Origin: Archegozetes longisetosus
Lineage: Eukaryota > Arthropoda > Arachnida > Sarcoptiformes > Trhypochthoniidae
Direction: 5' to 3'
Assembly: GCA_018873245.2 (NCBI GenBank)
Contig: JAEMBT020000002.1
Coordinates: 12,956,001 to 13,020,000, forward strand
Length of the DNA: 64,000 nt
The notes beneath the pieces were generated by a model. It worked only from the letters and a program-made list of their open reading frames with translations. It ran no database searches and had not been told where the DNA came from. The stretch's first letter is position 1, and every line of letters starts with the position of its first letter. Below, one piece after another: positions 1-11,490 of the stretch. The position numbers were made by a program, and so were the translations under genes.

Positions 1-3000
1 TTCATTGACGGCGAATCTGCGAAGACGTATGAATGTGTGATTGGCAGCCAATGGACACCCGGATCTATAATTCCTGACTGCGTACCCGAAGACACGAATG
101 AAGCAAGTTATGACGTAATCGCAACACTTGAATATCGAAGCGGAGGATTCGCACCGCCCGCCTGTATGTCAGCCTATGTCAATTACGTGTCGAGTTATTA
201 CGCATCACTCAATCAAGTACTCTCTGACCGTTGCTCTGCAATCAATGTTCAAATGGCTATCATATTTTTCAACACCACAATCACTATCAAACCCGATACT
301 AACGCTCTATCAGTTGAATATGTACTCCGAATAGATCCAGCTGTCAGGCAGAAAATGCTATACGATTTATGCGGTTCAACTCTAGGCCTTATTTTTGATC
401 TGAGTGTTCCATCAACTTCGGCCATCATTGAACCCCTTTTGAACATATCTTCACAACAAGTCGGTGGTTCGTGTCCCTCATTACAAGCACTTCGTTCTAG
501 TGTAGTGCGAGGCTTCACATGTCAGGCTGGAGAAATACTAAATAATGTGAATTCGACTTCTGATAAGAATGGAAATCAAGTTCCACGATGTCTTCATTGT
601 CCAGCTGGAACTTTTGCCTCAAAAGATATGCAAATGTGTACTCTATGTCCTCGAGGCTGGTATCAGGACTCGACGCGTCAGGCATCATGTCGTCAATGTC
701 CAGATGGAACCTATACTAAAGACAAAGGCAGCAAAAGTTTGTCCGATTGTATGCCTGTTTGTGGTTATGGCACTTATTCGCCATCAGGTTTGGTTCCATG
801 TCTTCAATGTCCAAGCAATTCGTTCGCTGGCATCCCTCCAAAGGAAGGCTTTAAAGAATGTCAAAAATGTCCAACAAATACATTCACATATTCTGCCGGT
901 TCGACAAATATTAATGAGTGTAAAGTCAAATGTCCAGCAGGAACCTATTCAGAAACAGGTCTCGAGCCATGCGCCCCATGTCCAACGAATTTTTATCAGG
1001 AAAAAGAAGGACAGACAACATGTAATGAGTGTTCGAGTAAAGAGAGAACTCTACGCCCGGGAGCTCTCAGTCCAGAGGCGTGCACTGCTGGTCAGTGCAG
1101 TTCTATTACGTGTCAAAACGGTGGGGTTTGTATTTTACTCAACCACGAACCAAATTGTTATTGTCCGGCGGGCTTTTCGGGACAATTTTGTGAATTTGAT
1201 ATCAATGAGTGTTCGAGTGAACCCTGTTATAATGGCGGTACTTGTATTGATAACCCTCAGGGATACGTTTGCAAATGTCCGATAGGATATTCGGGACTGC
1301 AGTGTCAACTTGCAAGAAACGAATGCAAGAATGACACGTGCCCAGAAAAGGCTATGTGTCAGGACTCGCCCGGCCTGGGAAATGTCAACTGTTTGTGTAG
1401 ATCTGGCTATGAAGGATTGAGTTGTAATATAACGATCAATCCGTGCAGTCTTGACAGTAATCCATGTGAAAATAATGGTCAATGCGTTCCACTATTGCAA
1501 GGAAGATATCGATGCGATTGTCCGCCCGGTTGGACAGGAAGAAAATGTGAAACCAATATTGATGATTGTGCTGAAGAGCCGTGTCTTTTAGGAGCTAATT
1601 GTACAGATTTGGTAAACGACTACAAATGCGACTGTCCGCCAGGTTTTACGGGTAAACGATGTGATCAAAAGATAGACTTATGCGCAGCCAATCCTTGCAT
1701 TAATGGAGTTTGTGTCGATAAACTCTTTTATCACGAGTGCATTTGTAATCCGGGGTGGGCTGGACTTAGATGTGAAACAAATGTGGATGAGTGTGCTTCA
1801 GATCCGTGTGAAAACAATGCCGAATGTGTCGATCTGGTAGATGGCTTTAAATGTGTTTGTGATACTGGATATATCGGTTCTCGATGTCAGCATCCGATCG
1901 ATTCATGTGAGGCCAAGCCGTGTCAGAACGGAGGCACTTGTCTTGATTTGATCGATGGCTTCATGTGTCAATGCAGACCAGGTATTCAGTTAATTCGTAT
2001 TTTTAAATCTTTCATAAGAAAAACATTTGAAATCTATTCTTGAGTAAACAGGAATGCTATTATGTGAACAAACAACTCCTTCCATTGTAGTTGAAATTTT
2101 CGCAAACTTTTAACTAATGAAATTTTTATTTGTTATTTAAGGATATGTTGGCCTTCAATGTGAAGCAGAGGTTGATGAATGCGTTTCGAACCCATGCTAT
2201 CCATTAGGAACTGAGAAATGCGTTGACATGGATAATGGGTTCAAATGCGAATGTAATGCTGGATATAGTGGAGAGTTATGTGAGACTAATATTGACGATT
2301 GTTCCTCTTCTCCGTGTCTTAACGGTGGCACATGCTCTGATGATGTGAACGGCTTCAAATGCCAATGCCTTCCTGGATGGAGTGGACATCGATGTGAGAA
2401 TGACATTGGAATGTGCGAATCGAATCCATGTCATAACGACGCTAAATGTGTTGATCTATTCCAAGACTATTTCTGTGTCTGTCCGTCAGGAACTGATGGA
2501 AAACGATGTCAGACATCTCCTCAGAGATGTATCGGAGATCCATGTCAAAACAATGGTATTTGTCGTGACTTTGGTTCTGGTCTTAATTGCACGTGCCCTG
2601 AAAAATATACTGGAATCGGCTGTCAGTATGAATACAAAGCTTGTGATGAAAATATATGTCAAAACGGAGCGACTTGTCTTGATATGGGAGAGGGATATAA
2701 ATGTAAATGTGCCCCAGGTTTTACGGGCAAACATTGCGAACACGATATAGTCGACTGCACCCCAACTTCATGTCCTCCAACTGCTACTTGTATTGACTTA
2801 ACAAATGGATTCTACTGTAAATGCCCGTTCAATCTAACGGGTGAAGACTGTCGTAAACCAATAAATATCGATTACGACCTATATCTTAACGATGAAAGTC
2901 GTTCCTCAAGCGTTGCATTGGCCGCACCTTTCGATTTGAGTGAGGCGACGAGTCTTACAGTTGCTCTTTGGGTCCAGTTCATTGAAGAATCGATTGGAAC

Positions 3001-6000
3001 TTACTTCACTTTGTATTCGGTTGAATCGGCACATCTTCCTATAGGAAAGCGAAAATTGATTGAAGCCAATCACAACGGAGTCTTTATCTCACTATTTCCC
3101 GATAAAATGCAAGACGTGTTTATGCCTTATTTGGAGAATGTTCCCATAAACGACGGTCAGTGGCATTACATCAATATTATATGGGACGGAAAAGAGGGAA
3201 CACTAATGCTGGTCACCGATACTGCAGTTGCTGGAAGTATTAGCGACTATGCTATTGGTCTGAGTTTACCATCTTATGGATGGATTAATTTGGGATCATC
3301 TCTTGATGATAAGAACAAAGCTATAGTCGGTGCTGGATTTCATGGAAGGATCAGTCGCGTCAATGTATGGGACAGAGCACTAGATATGAGTCAAGAAATT
3401 CCATCACAGATTCGCAGCTGTAAAAATTCTCCTGTTATTTTCAATGGATTATTACTTCGTTTCACTGGTTATGATAGAGTTGAAGGAACTGTCGAACGAG
3501 AGGGTCCCGGAAAATGTGGTGACCGAGTTTGTCCAACAGGATATAGTGGAGATGACTGCAGAATATTACAACAGGACAAAACACCTCCGAGCGTTCTGCA
3601 TTGCCCTCCAGATATGTGGATCATATCAGAAAATAGTTCAACAGTCGTTCACTGGGATGAACCACAATTCACCGATGATTTACGATCTGTCCAAGTGTTA
3701 GAATTGGAAAAAATAAAATCTGGTGAATCGCTCAAAAAGGGAACTTACGATTTGAGTTACGTCGCTGTCGACGAAACCGGCAATTCTGCTCGTTGCGACT
3801 TTCAGGTGCACGTCTTGAGAGAATTCTGTAAAATTCCTTTACCACCCACTGGAGGAGAGAGAGAATGTTCTGATTGGGGTCCAGGAGGAAGGTTTAAAGT
3901 TTGCAAAATAAAATGCAACCAAGGCTTACAGTTTTCTCAGCCGATACCCCAATTCTACGTTTGTGGAGCTGAAGGATTTTGGCGGCCAATCGATGACCCT
4001 GAAAAGCCGTTAGTATTCCCTTCGTGTGCTCCTAAACACTCGGCACAAAGAATTTTCCGATTAGTCATGAATTTCCCATCGAGTGTCGTCTGTTCTGAAT
4101 CGGGCAAAAAGATATTGAATTCAAGAGTCATCGATAGTTTGCTCAAAATTGACAGAACCTGGAAAATATGCTCAGATCAAACTCGAGGCACGTGCAAAGG
4201 GCTTGGCGTTAATGTAAAGTGCACTAAACAGCAGAGTTCCTCTCGATCTAAGCGTCAATCAGATAATATTTCCGACAATATGGATTTATACAATGTTGAA
4301 GTTGCATTTCCAGCAAATACTGATCCAATAGTTAATGTTAACTCTCAAGAAAAAGAAACTCTTGAGTCAATCGTTAGAAAAGCAATTGTCGAAAGTGCCA
4401 TATTTGATGTCAGGGATACTTTGCCTAATGTTATGCCTGATTTGACTTCTTTGAGACTTATAACAGAGTACGCGTGTCCTCCTGGACAGGTTGTAATGAG
4501 TGACAGTTGCGTTGAATGCAGTGCTGGCACTTATTATGACGAACACACTTCAACTTGTCTTAAATGTCCGGCTGGCTCATATCAGGATGAATTGGGACAA
4601 CTCTCATGTAAGAAGTGTCCATTAATTGCTGACAAGCAAGGAGTCACTATCACTAGTGGTGCGCGTTCTGCAGATGAGTGTAGAGAGAGATGTAGTGCTG
4701 GAAAGTATTTTGACAATGATTCTAACTCATGTCGACCGTGTGGTTATGGTCTCTATCAGTCATCAGAAGGAGCTTTCAGTTGTATACCATGTGGTACTGG
4801 ACTGACAACTAGAAGTCCAGAAGCGATTTCACAGCAAGAATGTAGACGTAAGTCTTAGTATTACATTAATACTGACTATTTTTAGATGTTTGAAAATTAT
4901 AAAAAATTTATTTCATTTAATAATTAGCTGAATGTATGCCTGGTTTCCAATTATCATCGAACGGCAATTGCGAGGCGTGTCCAATAGGTTTCTATCGAAC
5001 TCGTGGCCAACAGGCGTGTGAACAATGTCCCAATGGAGTGACCACTGGAACTATAGGAGCTTCAAGTCCTACTCAATGCAATCTCGGTATGGATCGATTG
5101 ACATAATTAATAAAGATATAATTTTAATAGACTTTCAAGTAATTTGATTTATGTTTCAACTATTCAGAGATTTGTAGTGCTGGTCATTATCTCAATACGA
5201 CTTTAGACGAATGTGTTCCATGTCCTAAAGGAACCTATCAAGACGTGGAACAACGAGACACTTCCTGTCAATCATGTCCACCAAATTCGACAACAGATGG
5301 TGTCGGAACTACCAGTCAAGAACTATGTAGTAATCCATGTATTATCAATGATAAGATGGAGTTATGTCCGCCTAACTCTCAATGCGAGGCACCCAATGGT
5401 GGCGAAGACTTTCGATGTGTTTGCAAAGAAGGCTTCAAAGAAGTTCAATCAAATGAACTCAACTATCCGCATTGTGTTAATATATGCGACGATTATTGCA
5501 TAAATGGTGGTCGATGTGAATGGACGTCAGGTATGAAAAAGCCGCGATGTGAATGTCTTATCAACTTTTATGGAGATCGATGCGAACGAAAATCAGAGCT
5601 TATTTATATAGCGGGAGGTATCGGAGCCGCAGTTTTCTTCATTATATTCATAGTTCTTCTAATTTGGATGATTTGTGTGAGAACTTCTTCGCGACCGATC
5701 ACTAAAAAGATGTCGGTGCACACAATCCCAACTGATTTCGCGCCAACTCCTGGTCCTCAACCGAACTTCTACTATGGCGCACCCGCTCCTTATGCTGAGA
5801 GCATCGCTCCGTCACATCATTCAACGTACGCACACTACTACGACGATGAAGACGATGGTTGGGAAATGCCTAACTTTTATAATGAAACTTACATGAAAGA
5901 ATCACTACATAACGGAAAGACCAATGGAAGCACTTTGCAGGGTATCAGTAATCCTAATCTCTATGCAAATAAGGATGATCTCTATGATAGACTTAGAAAA

Positions 6001-6168
6001 CATCAATATTTAGGCAAAAAAGGAGGTAATTATTATTGCAAATGTTTTTATAAAACCTTTTCTCATCTATTTTCAATTTCCTATCATCTTGTTTTGATAT
6101 AAGTTCTAACAATTAGTTTCGATTTGTTTTCAGATACAACAAGTGATAGTGAAGATCAAGGAAATTGA
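1..6168 (+). CDS. uif: Uninflatable-like EGF/LamG transmembrane protein, 3' part
   Basis: The gene starts upstream of the window; frame 1 is open from base 1. Exons are 1-1981, 2142-4847, 4928-5086, 5168-6025 and 6134-6168, giving 1912 residues in view. Every intron is phase 1 GT-AG and 80-160 nt. Domains by nucleotide: end of a sushi module (1-90), GCC2/GCC3 ephrin-receptor-like cysteine repeats (520-1090), a run of calcium-type EGF repeats (1090-1981 and 2142-2860), a LamG/pentraxin-like domain (2870-3500), HYR (3580-3810), sushi-like (3830-4035), an RSKR furin-type site (4244-4255), more GCC2/GCC3 repeats (4470-5330), two EGF-like units, one membrane helix (5599-5673) and a roughly 165-residue tail with an acidic YDDEDDGWEMPNFY motif. 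This order matches Drosophila Uninflatable, an apical epithelial and tracheal membrane protein; SVEP1-like proteins share the modules but lack this helix and tail. Orthology is inferred from architecture. Confidence 0.8.
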
Positions 6169-6820
6169 ATCAAATTTAACTTTAAATCGGATTCAATAGA
6201 AATTATCAATTAATTGAGTAAAAACTTTTGACTTAGACTTTTTAAAGAATATTTTCCAAACTATTAATTATATGAGTTTCGAAAGCCATTTATTTATGTA
6301 CATATGAACCTAATAGACCATTATTTAATTGACAATCTAAAGACTCTGATTTAGTACTAAATTGAGCTCAAAATATTTTAACCCAATTTATTGCAATAAC
6401 AAATTTTTGAGTTTGATTATTACGAGCACAACATTTGATTGTGAGAATCACTCAAAATGCCATTTAATTGATTATTATAGTTATTAATTATAAATTAGTC
6501 AAATATCTCATCAAAAATCATTGTCTTCTTACCATCACTCAGGTTTTGATACGTATTTGTTATTTCATTTCAAACTTGATGTCAACTTTTTTAAATTATA
6601 ATAATCTTGTGAAGTGACGTCTTTTAGGGATATTTTTGTTTTGTTGAATAGTTTCTTTTGTAATATTGTTGGTTCGCTAAATAAAACGTGTATTCTCTTA
6701 TTCTCGTAATCTCTTATTCATTTAAATCTTTTCTTTTTCAAATAACCTTAAAATATCGATTGATTATTTCTTCTGTAAATTAAAACATAAATAGTTGAGT
6801 CATGAAAATCTATAATATTT
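6169..6820 (+). other. 3' UTR and intergenic spacer after the EGF receptor
   Basis: AT-rich sequence with no convincing ORF. It probably holds the 3' UTR of the upstream gene. The only signal seen is an AATAAA at 6680-6685. Confidence 0.5.
6680..6685 (+). promoter_or_regulatory. Candidate polyadenylation signal
   Basis: Canonical AATAAA about 510 nt after the stop of the EGF receptor gene. The downstream sequence is T-rich, as expected for a cleavage region. Such hexamers are common by chance in AT-rich DNA. Confidence 0.45.
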
Positions 6821-7696
6821 GAGGCTCAATCTTGGAAGGAAAACAGCATATCTCAGGCAAACGTATAATGTATAAAATAATATAAAATAATGCCAATCAC
6901 CGACTTCGTGGCACTTTCTCGATAGGTTTAATGTGGATCCTCTTATCAGTTTTGGGACATTAAACAATTTGAATCTAATTCACATATTGATAAAGGATTG
7001 AATTTTTCAAATTTAAGCTCATAAACAGCTTTCTCTCAAATTGATGGATCATTGTGACCACTGCTTGTTCTAATAAAAAACTTTTTCATTCAGTGTTAGA
7101 GGTTTCTTTTGTCTAATATTGAAAATTAGTATATATATCAAAGAATCGATTTCGTTACTTTGCTATATAGTGTATAATGAAGAGTATAGGCTCAGGCTAT
7201 CGAGCCTCAAATGTATTGAAAGAAAATAATGATGAAATAGTGGTTTGAACTCTATCATTAGATTTAGTTTTAGAGTATTGATATGTTCATCAAATATTTC
7301 CCTGAACAACTTTTCAATACATTTGAGGCTCGATAGCCTGAGCCTATACTCTTCATTATACACTATATAGCAAAGTAACGAAATCGATTCTTTGATATAT
7401 ATACTAATTTTCAATATTAGACAAAAGAAACCTCTAACACTGAATGAAAAATTTTTATTAGAACAAGCAGTGGTCACAATGATCCATCAATTTGAGAGAA
7501 AGCTGTTTATGAGCTTAAATTTGAAAAATTCAATCCTTTATCAATATGTGAATTAGATTCAAATTGTTTAATGTCCCAAAACTGATAAGAGGATCCACAT
7601 TAAACCTATCGAGAAAGTGCCACGAAGTCGGTGATTGGCATTATTTTATACATTATACGTTTGCCTGAGATATGCTGTTTTCCAAGATTGAGTCTC
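6821..7696. mobile_element. Foldback (palindromic) non-autonomous transposon
   Basis: The two halves (about 6821-7222 and 7312-7696) are near-perfect reverse complements separated by a roughly 90-nt loop. The ends read GAGGCTCAATCTTGG on the left and GAGACTCAATCTTGG on the opposite strand at the right. ATTT flanks both ends (6817-6820 and 7697-7700), consistent with a 4-bp target duplication. Both arms match the left end of the larger element at 38164-42404, so it belongs to the same family. It has no coding capacity. Confidence 0.85.
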
Positions 7697-8341
7697 ATTT
7701 GCAGTAATCAAACAAAATTTGACTTATATTAATATTCAACTTTCTATATTAGTCTACTTTTTTATTTGTTTGACGAATAAAGTTATCTCTCACTGGCAGT
7801 TTTCATTTGCTGTAAATGAGCCAATAACTTTATTATTATCTCACTGTCTTCAAGATTGAATCAATGGTTAATAAGTTTAAATATTTTCAAAGAAATAATA
7901 GTTACAATTTCTTTTATATGAAAGTTCAAATAAGGAACAGGTGTTTGATGCTCCCAATAAATTATAATAATAAACTTTTATATACCAGTATTTGAAAAAT
8001 ATTAAATAGGACTAAAAGTTTAATGACTGGAATTTGATCTGAATAATAATTAAATAATTTTAAAGAAGCTATGCTATTACTACTGAGGATATAAGTGCCT
8101 AAAGTAATGGCTTTATTTGAGGCACTGCTGCGCTTATATCCAAACTTTTTCTACAGAACAGATTTTACCCTCGATTTAGCGAAAATAACAGTTCTTTAAT
8201 TGAGAACAAATCTCGCATTTAAATAGATAATAATCTGTTTTATCGCTCATAAAGGTGTTTGAATTGCAAATATTATAGAATTTAATTTTTAAAGATATGA
8301 AATACTTTTTGCAAATACAGTTCGTTAGTTAAAGTTTGAGA
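7697..8341. other. Intergenic spacer upstream of protease 1
   Basis: AT-rich, no ORF or repeat recognised. It should contain the promoter of the downstream protease, but no convincing TATA box was found. Confidence 0.4.
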
Positions 8342-9472
8342 ATGTTTTTAATTATTTTATTAATTATCTCAATTGAATGTATACATTCATCTGATACTAA
8401 ATCTTCTATTGATGAAAATGAGCTGCAGTCTACAGCCGGTCGGTTTGAATGGATTCCAAATTTATTGAAAATAAGCAATGGAATAACTATAAACAATAAA
8501 GAAATATATAAGGACAAAGAAGACGATACTCAGATTCCAACTACTGATGTTATAACAGGTAAAATATTAGCAAGACAGACGCAAAGTGAAGTTACAGTTA
8601 AGGATTGCGGACTCAGTAATTCTGTTGATAAGTCATCGATTGGCAATAAAATAGTTCATGGTAAAATTTCAAGAGTTGGGGAACATCCGTGGCAAATATT
8701 GCTTACCATCAAAATGGATCAAAATAAAACTGCTCTTTGTGGCGGATCTATAATCAACAAGAATTGGGTCTTAACTGCAGCCCATTGTGTATCAGGTGAG
8801 GCTGATGGCAAACCTTCTCCAATAAAAACATTGGAAGTATTGGCTGGCGTTCAGAATAGAAAAAAACTAGATGAGAATACACAGAAAAGATTTGCCGATT
8901 GTGTTATCACTCATCCTGATTGGAAAGGAAGATCTGGCGAATTTGCCAACGATTTGGCGCTTTTAAGAATTCCTTCCAATAATTCTTTCGATATAACCTA
9001 CAGAAATGGTGGTGTTGTCAATGGGATCTGTTTGCCTCCGAAGGTGAAGCCTCCGTTTGAATACACGGGTAATGCTCGTGTCTCTGGTTGGGGACTTACT
9101 ATCGATCGACTATTATTTGGAAGACCATCCAATGATTTGCGATACACTACTGTTAGAGTTATATCTGATGAAAAATGTCGTAAATATTGGCTTCCTGTAA
9201 CAATCAGTGATTCGATGATATGTCAAGGAGTTGATGGAACAGCTCCGTGTCAGGGCGATAGTGGAGGACCTCTTATAATTTATTCAAATAATGAAGAGCC
9301 CGCAATTCAAATTGGAATCGTCTCATTCGGTCCTGGATTTTGCGCAAATTTTTTTGTTCCAAACGCTGTCTATACTCAAGTTTCATACTTTATAGATTGG
9401 ATCGAAGATACTATAAAAGCTAATTCTTTAAATAATCGGTGTCTAGGAATTGCTTTACAAATCCCTGCATAA
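8342..9472 (+). CDS. Secreted trypsin-fold serine protease, paralog 1
   Basis: Single-exon gene for a 376-residue S1-family zymogen. A hydrophobic signal peptide spans residues 1-15 and a roughly 90-residue pro-region follows. Activation is predicted at K103/I104 (GNK-IVHG). Cys89 of the pro-region could pair with Cys230 of the catalytic domain. The triad is His148 (TAAHC), Asp204 (NDLAL) and Ser307 (GDSGGP). The residue in the position-189 slot of the S1 pocket is Ala301, followed by Pro302, instead of trypsin's Asp, so cleavage after Lys/Arg is unlikely; a chymotrypsin- or elastase-like preference is an inference. ATG 8342 was chosen because it begins the signal peptide. It is in tandem with a close paralog at 11491. 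Substrate unknown. Confidence 0.88.
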   Translation: MFLIILLIISIECIHSSDTKSSIDENELQSTAGRFEWIPNLLKISNGITINNKEIYKDKEDDTQIPTTDVITGKILARQTQSEVTVKDCGLSNSVDKSSIGNKIVHGKISRVGEHPWQILLTIKMDQNKTALCGGSIINKNWVLTAAHCVSGEADGKPSPIKTLEVLAGVQNRKKLDENTQKRFADCVITHPDWKGRSGEFANDLALLRIPSNNSFDITYRNGGVVNGICLPPKVKPPFEYTGNARVSGWGLTIDRLLFGRPSNDLRYTTVRVISDEKCRKYWLPVTISDSMICQGVDGTAPCQGDSGGPLIIYSNNEEPAIQIGIVSFGPGFCANFFVPNAVYTQVSYFIDWIEDTIKANSLNNRCLGIALQIPA

Positions 9473-9622
9473 ATATTCTTATTGTATAATCATTTTTACT
9501 GTTAGCCTCAGATCAGTATCAAATCATGTTTATTGATTACTGCATTTATAGAAACCCTCAACCATTTTGATGATTCATAAGTTTTTGTTTAAAGTACATA
9601 AAATGAATACAAGAATCTATTC

Positions 9623-9628
9623 AATAAA
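9623..9628 (+). promoter_or_regulatory. Candidate polyadenylation signal of protease 1
   Basis: AATAAA about 150 nt after the protease stop codon, a normal distance for a short animal 3' UTR. Confidence 0.5.
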
Positions 9629-9916
9629 GTAGTTATCACAAATTTACCAATTTTAGTGTAACGAAAACTTGATATAAACTTAATTTCGACTTCAATATTA
9701 AAGTCATAAGAAATGATGAAAACTTCTTTGGCAAATACTAACTGTAAAGCGAAGGTCAATTTTATCGAAAAGTCCGATAATCAGTGTAGTAGTCGGCAAA
9801 TCAACATAGTAAAGCAAAATGATCTGGTGGGACACCAATCCAACACTTGACTCAAATAATAAGAAGATAGTTAGAATTAGGACAGTTTTACTGTTATTGA
9901 AGCCTAACAATCAGAT
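9629..9916. other. Spacer between protease 1 and mariner relic
   Basis: No supported gene. A 68-codon minus-strand frame at 9704-9910 has a hydrophobic start but no homolog I recognise and no splice partners. Confidence 0.35.
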
Positions 9917-10438
9917 ATATACAAGGTGTAAAATAATAGACTCTATAAAAGTACTTCTTTAAAGCTTTTTTATTTCAAGTCTTAGAATTTTGAAACTCAG
10001 CCACATTTTTTAGAATTAACGAGAGTTTTGTTTCAAATCACGTACTCTTTTAATAACATATATTTATGATACGTGTTTTTCGCTTATAAATGAATATAAA
10101 TGATTAAAAATGGCTTCCATGTTCATCAGATTTTAACCCATGTGATTTTTATTTATGGAAGTATCTCAAAGATAAGAGTTTATTCCATTAATTCTAAAGC
10201 GATAGAACAGCTCGCGAACGCAATCACAACAGACATTGAGATTTCCACTGGCGTTCTTAACAATATGATTAGGAATCTTATCTGTTCCATATTCATAATC
10301 AGGATGCCTGGCATGTCGAACACACTTTGTCTTAAATTACCATTATTTCTCTTTATTTTGTAAAAATTTCATTCAATAAAAATATTCAAAGTTATAAAGA
10401 CATATTTTTAGAGAGTCTTTTATTTTACACCCCGTATA
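9917..10438 (+). mobile_element. Decayed, internally deleted mariner element
   Basis: Terminal inverted repeats face each other at about 9917-9946 and 10412-10438, both carrying GGTGTAAAATAA(T/A)AGACTCT, with TA-rich flanks. Inside, from 10111, the frame reads WLPCSSDFNPCDFYLWKYLK, the third catalytic Asp block of mariner-family transposases (normally SPDLNPLDFFLW). The frame then breaks and resumes as a degenerate C-terminal tail to about 10350. The N-terminal half is missing, so it is inactive. Confidence 0.8.
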
Positions 10439-11426
10439 TCTAAATCAACTGGATTTATATCGAAGCACCTAAATTTTTGCCAATTTTGCACTCAAATAAT
10501 ATACGAACTTTTAGCGGAACACATGCTCCATATTTAACTACGGCAGTGCTCTTAACATTCAGTTTCATTCTGTTATCTCATATATTACTACAAATAGTAC
10601 TTTTTAAGTTTAAGACTCAAGCATTTAGAGGCTTAGTCTAGACTGGGTTAGCCTTTAGTAGTATTGCATAGCATTGACTAAATTAAAATTTTAATATGAT
10701 TTTCAACAGAGTCTTGTGCTTCAAATAAAAAAATTCTTTATCTAATTGACCATAAACTTAAACTTTAATAAGAATTATCATTATTTTCGATAAAAAATCA
10801 AATTCTAGCATAAAGATAATTTTGAAGAATTGAATATGAACTTGGATTCACTTATATAAACTAATATTTTGGGTAAAACGAATTATTTTAGAATTTAACT
10901 TATTTCTGAAATTTGAGATGACAGTTTTATTGCCAATTATATTCCCTAATAATAATAATAATTCAAAACTCGAAGTTCTAAAAGCGCGCATTAATTAAAC
11001 CCCTCATTTTTGGCTTAAAAATAGTGGTTTTGAATCCAATTTAAAACTAGCTAAATCCGGATTTAAATGAATTCTACAAAATAATGGTTCACTGATAAAT
11101 ATTCGTTCAAATTAGAGCCTGAAATTTTTACCATACACTTCAACACCAAACCCATCCATATTGAGATCAATTAAGGAGAGAATAAATTAAAATCATTTTG
11201 AAATGTTTATAATTTATTCATGAGATTTAAAAATGAAGATAAGGCTAATCACTACTTTTGTTTGTGTTTTGCCAAAACTGATCAGTTATAATGACGCTAT
11301 TAGTTGACAAAATAGATCAATACCTTTATTTTGGAATAACTGATAACTCTTCTAATATTGTTATAATATGGGTATTTTAATTGTAATTTATTCAGATACT
11401 GACATCATTTGAATGCAAAATTTGAC
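10439..11426. other. Intergenic spacer upstream of protease 2
   Basis: AT-rich, with no ORF, transposon end or tandem repeat that I could support. Confidence 0.4.
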
Positions 11427-11436
11427 TATATATAAA
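11427..11436 (+). promoter_or_regulatory. TATA box of protease 2
   Basis: TATATATAAA lies 55 nt before the ATG at 11491. That spacing leaves room for a start site near 11460 and a short 5' UTR. The match and position are good; no expression evidence is available. Confidence 0.55.
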
Positions 11437-11490
11437 GCTTAAACTTGTCTGTAATCGATCGTTAACCACTCAACTGATCAGTTGAACAAA

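Noticed and set aside
1135-1482. 115-codon minus-strand frame
   Set aside because: Exactly antisense to the EGF repeats; its Thr/Ile-rich text is the shadow of the cysteine-rich plus-strand exon.
7163-7477. 104-codon minus-strand frame
   Set aside because: Spans the loop and arms of the palindromic foldback; no protein family signature.
9704-9910. 68-codon minus-strand frame with a hydrophobic start
   Set aside because: Could pass for a signal peptide, but no partner exon, homolog or conserved motif supports it.
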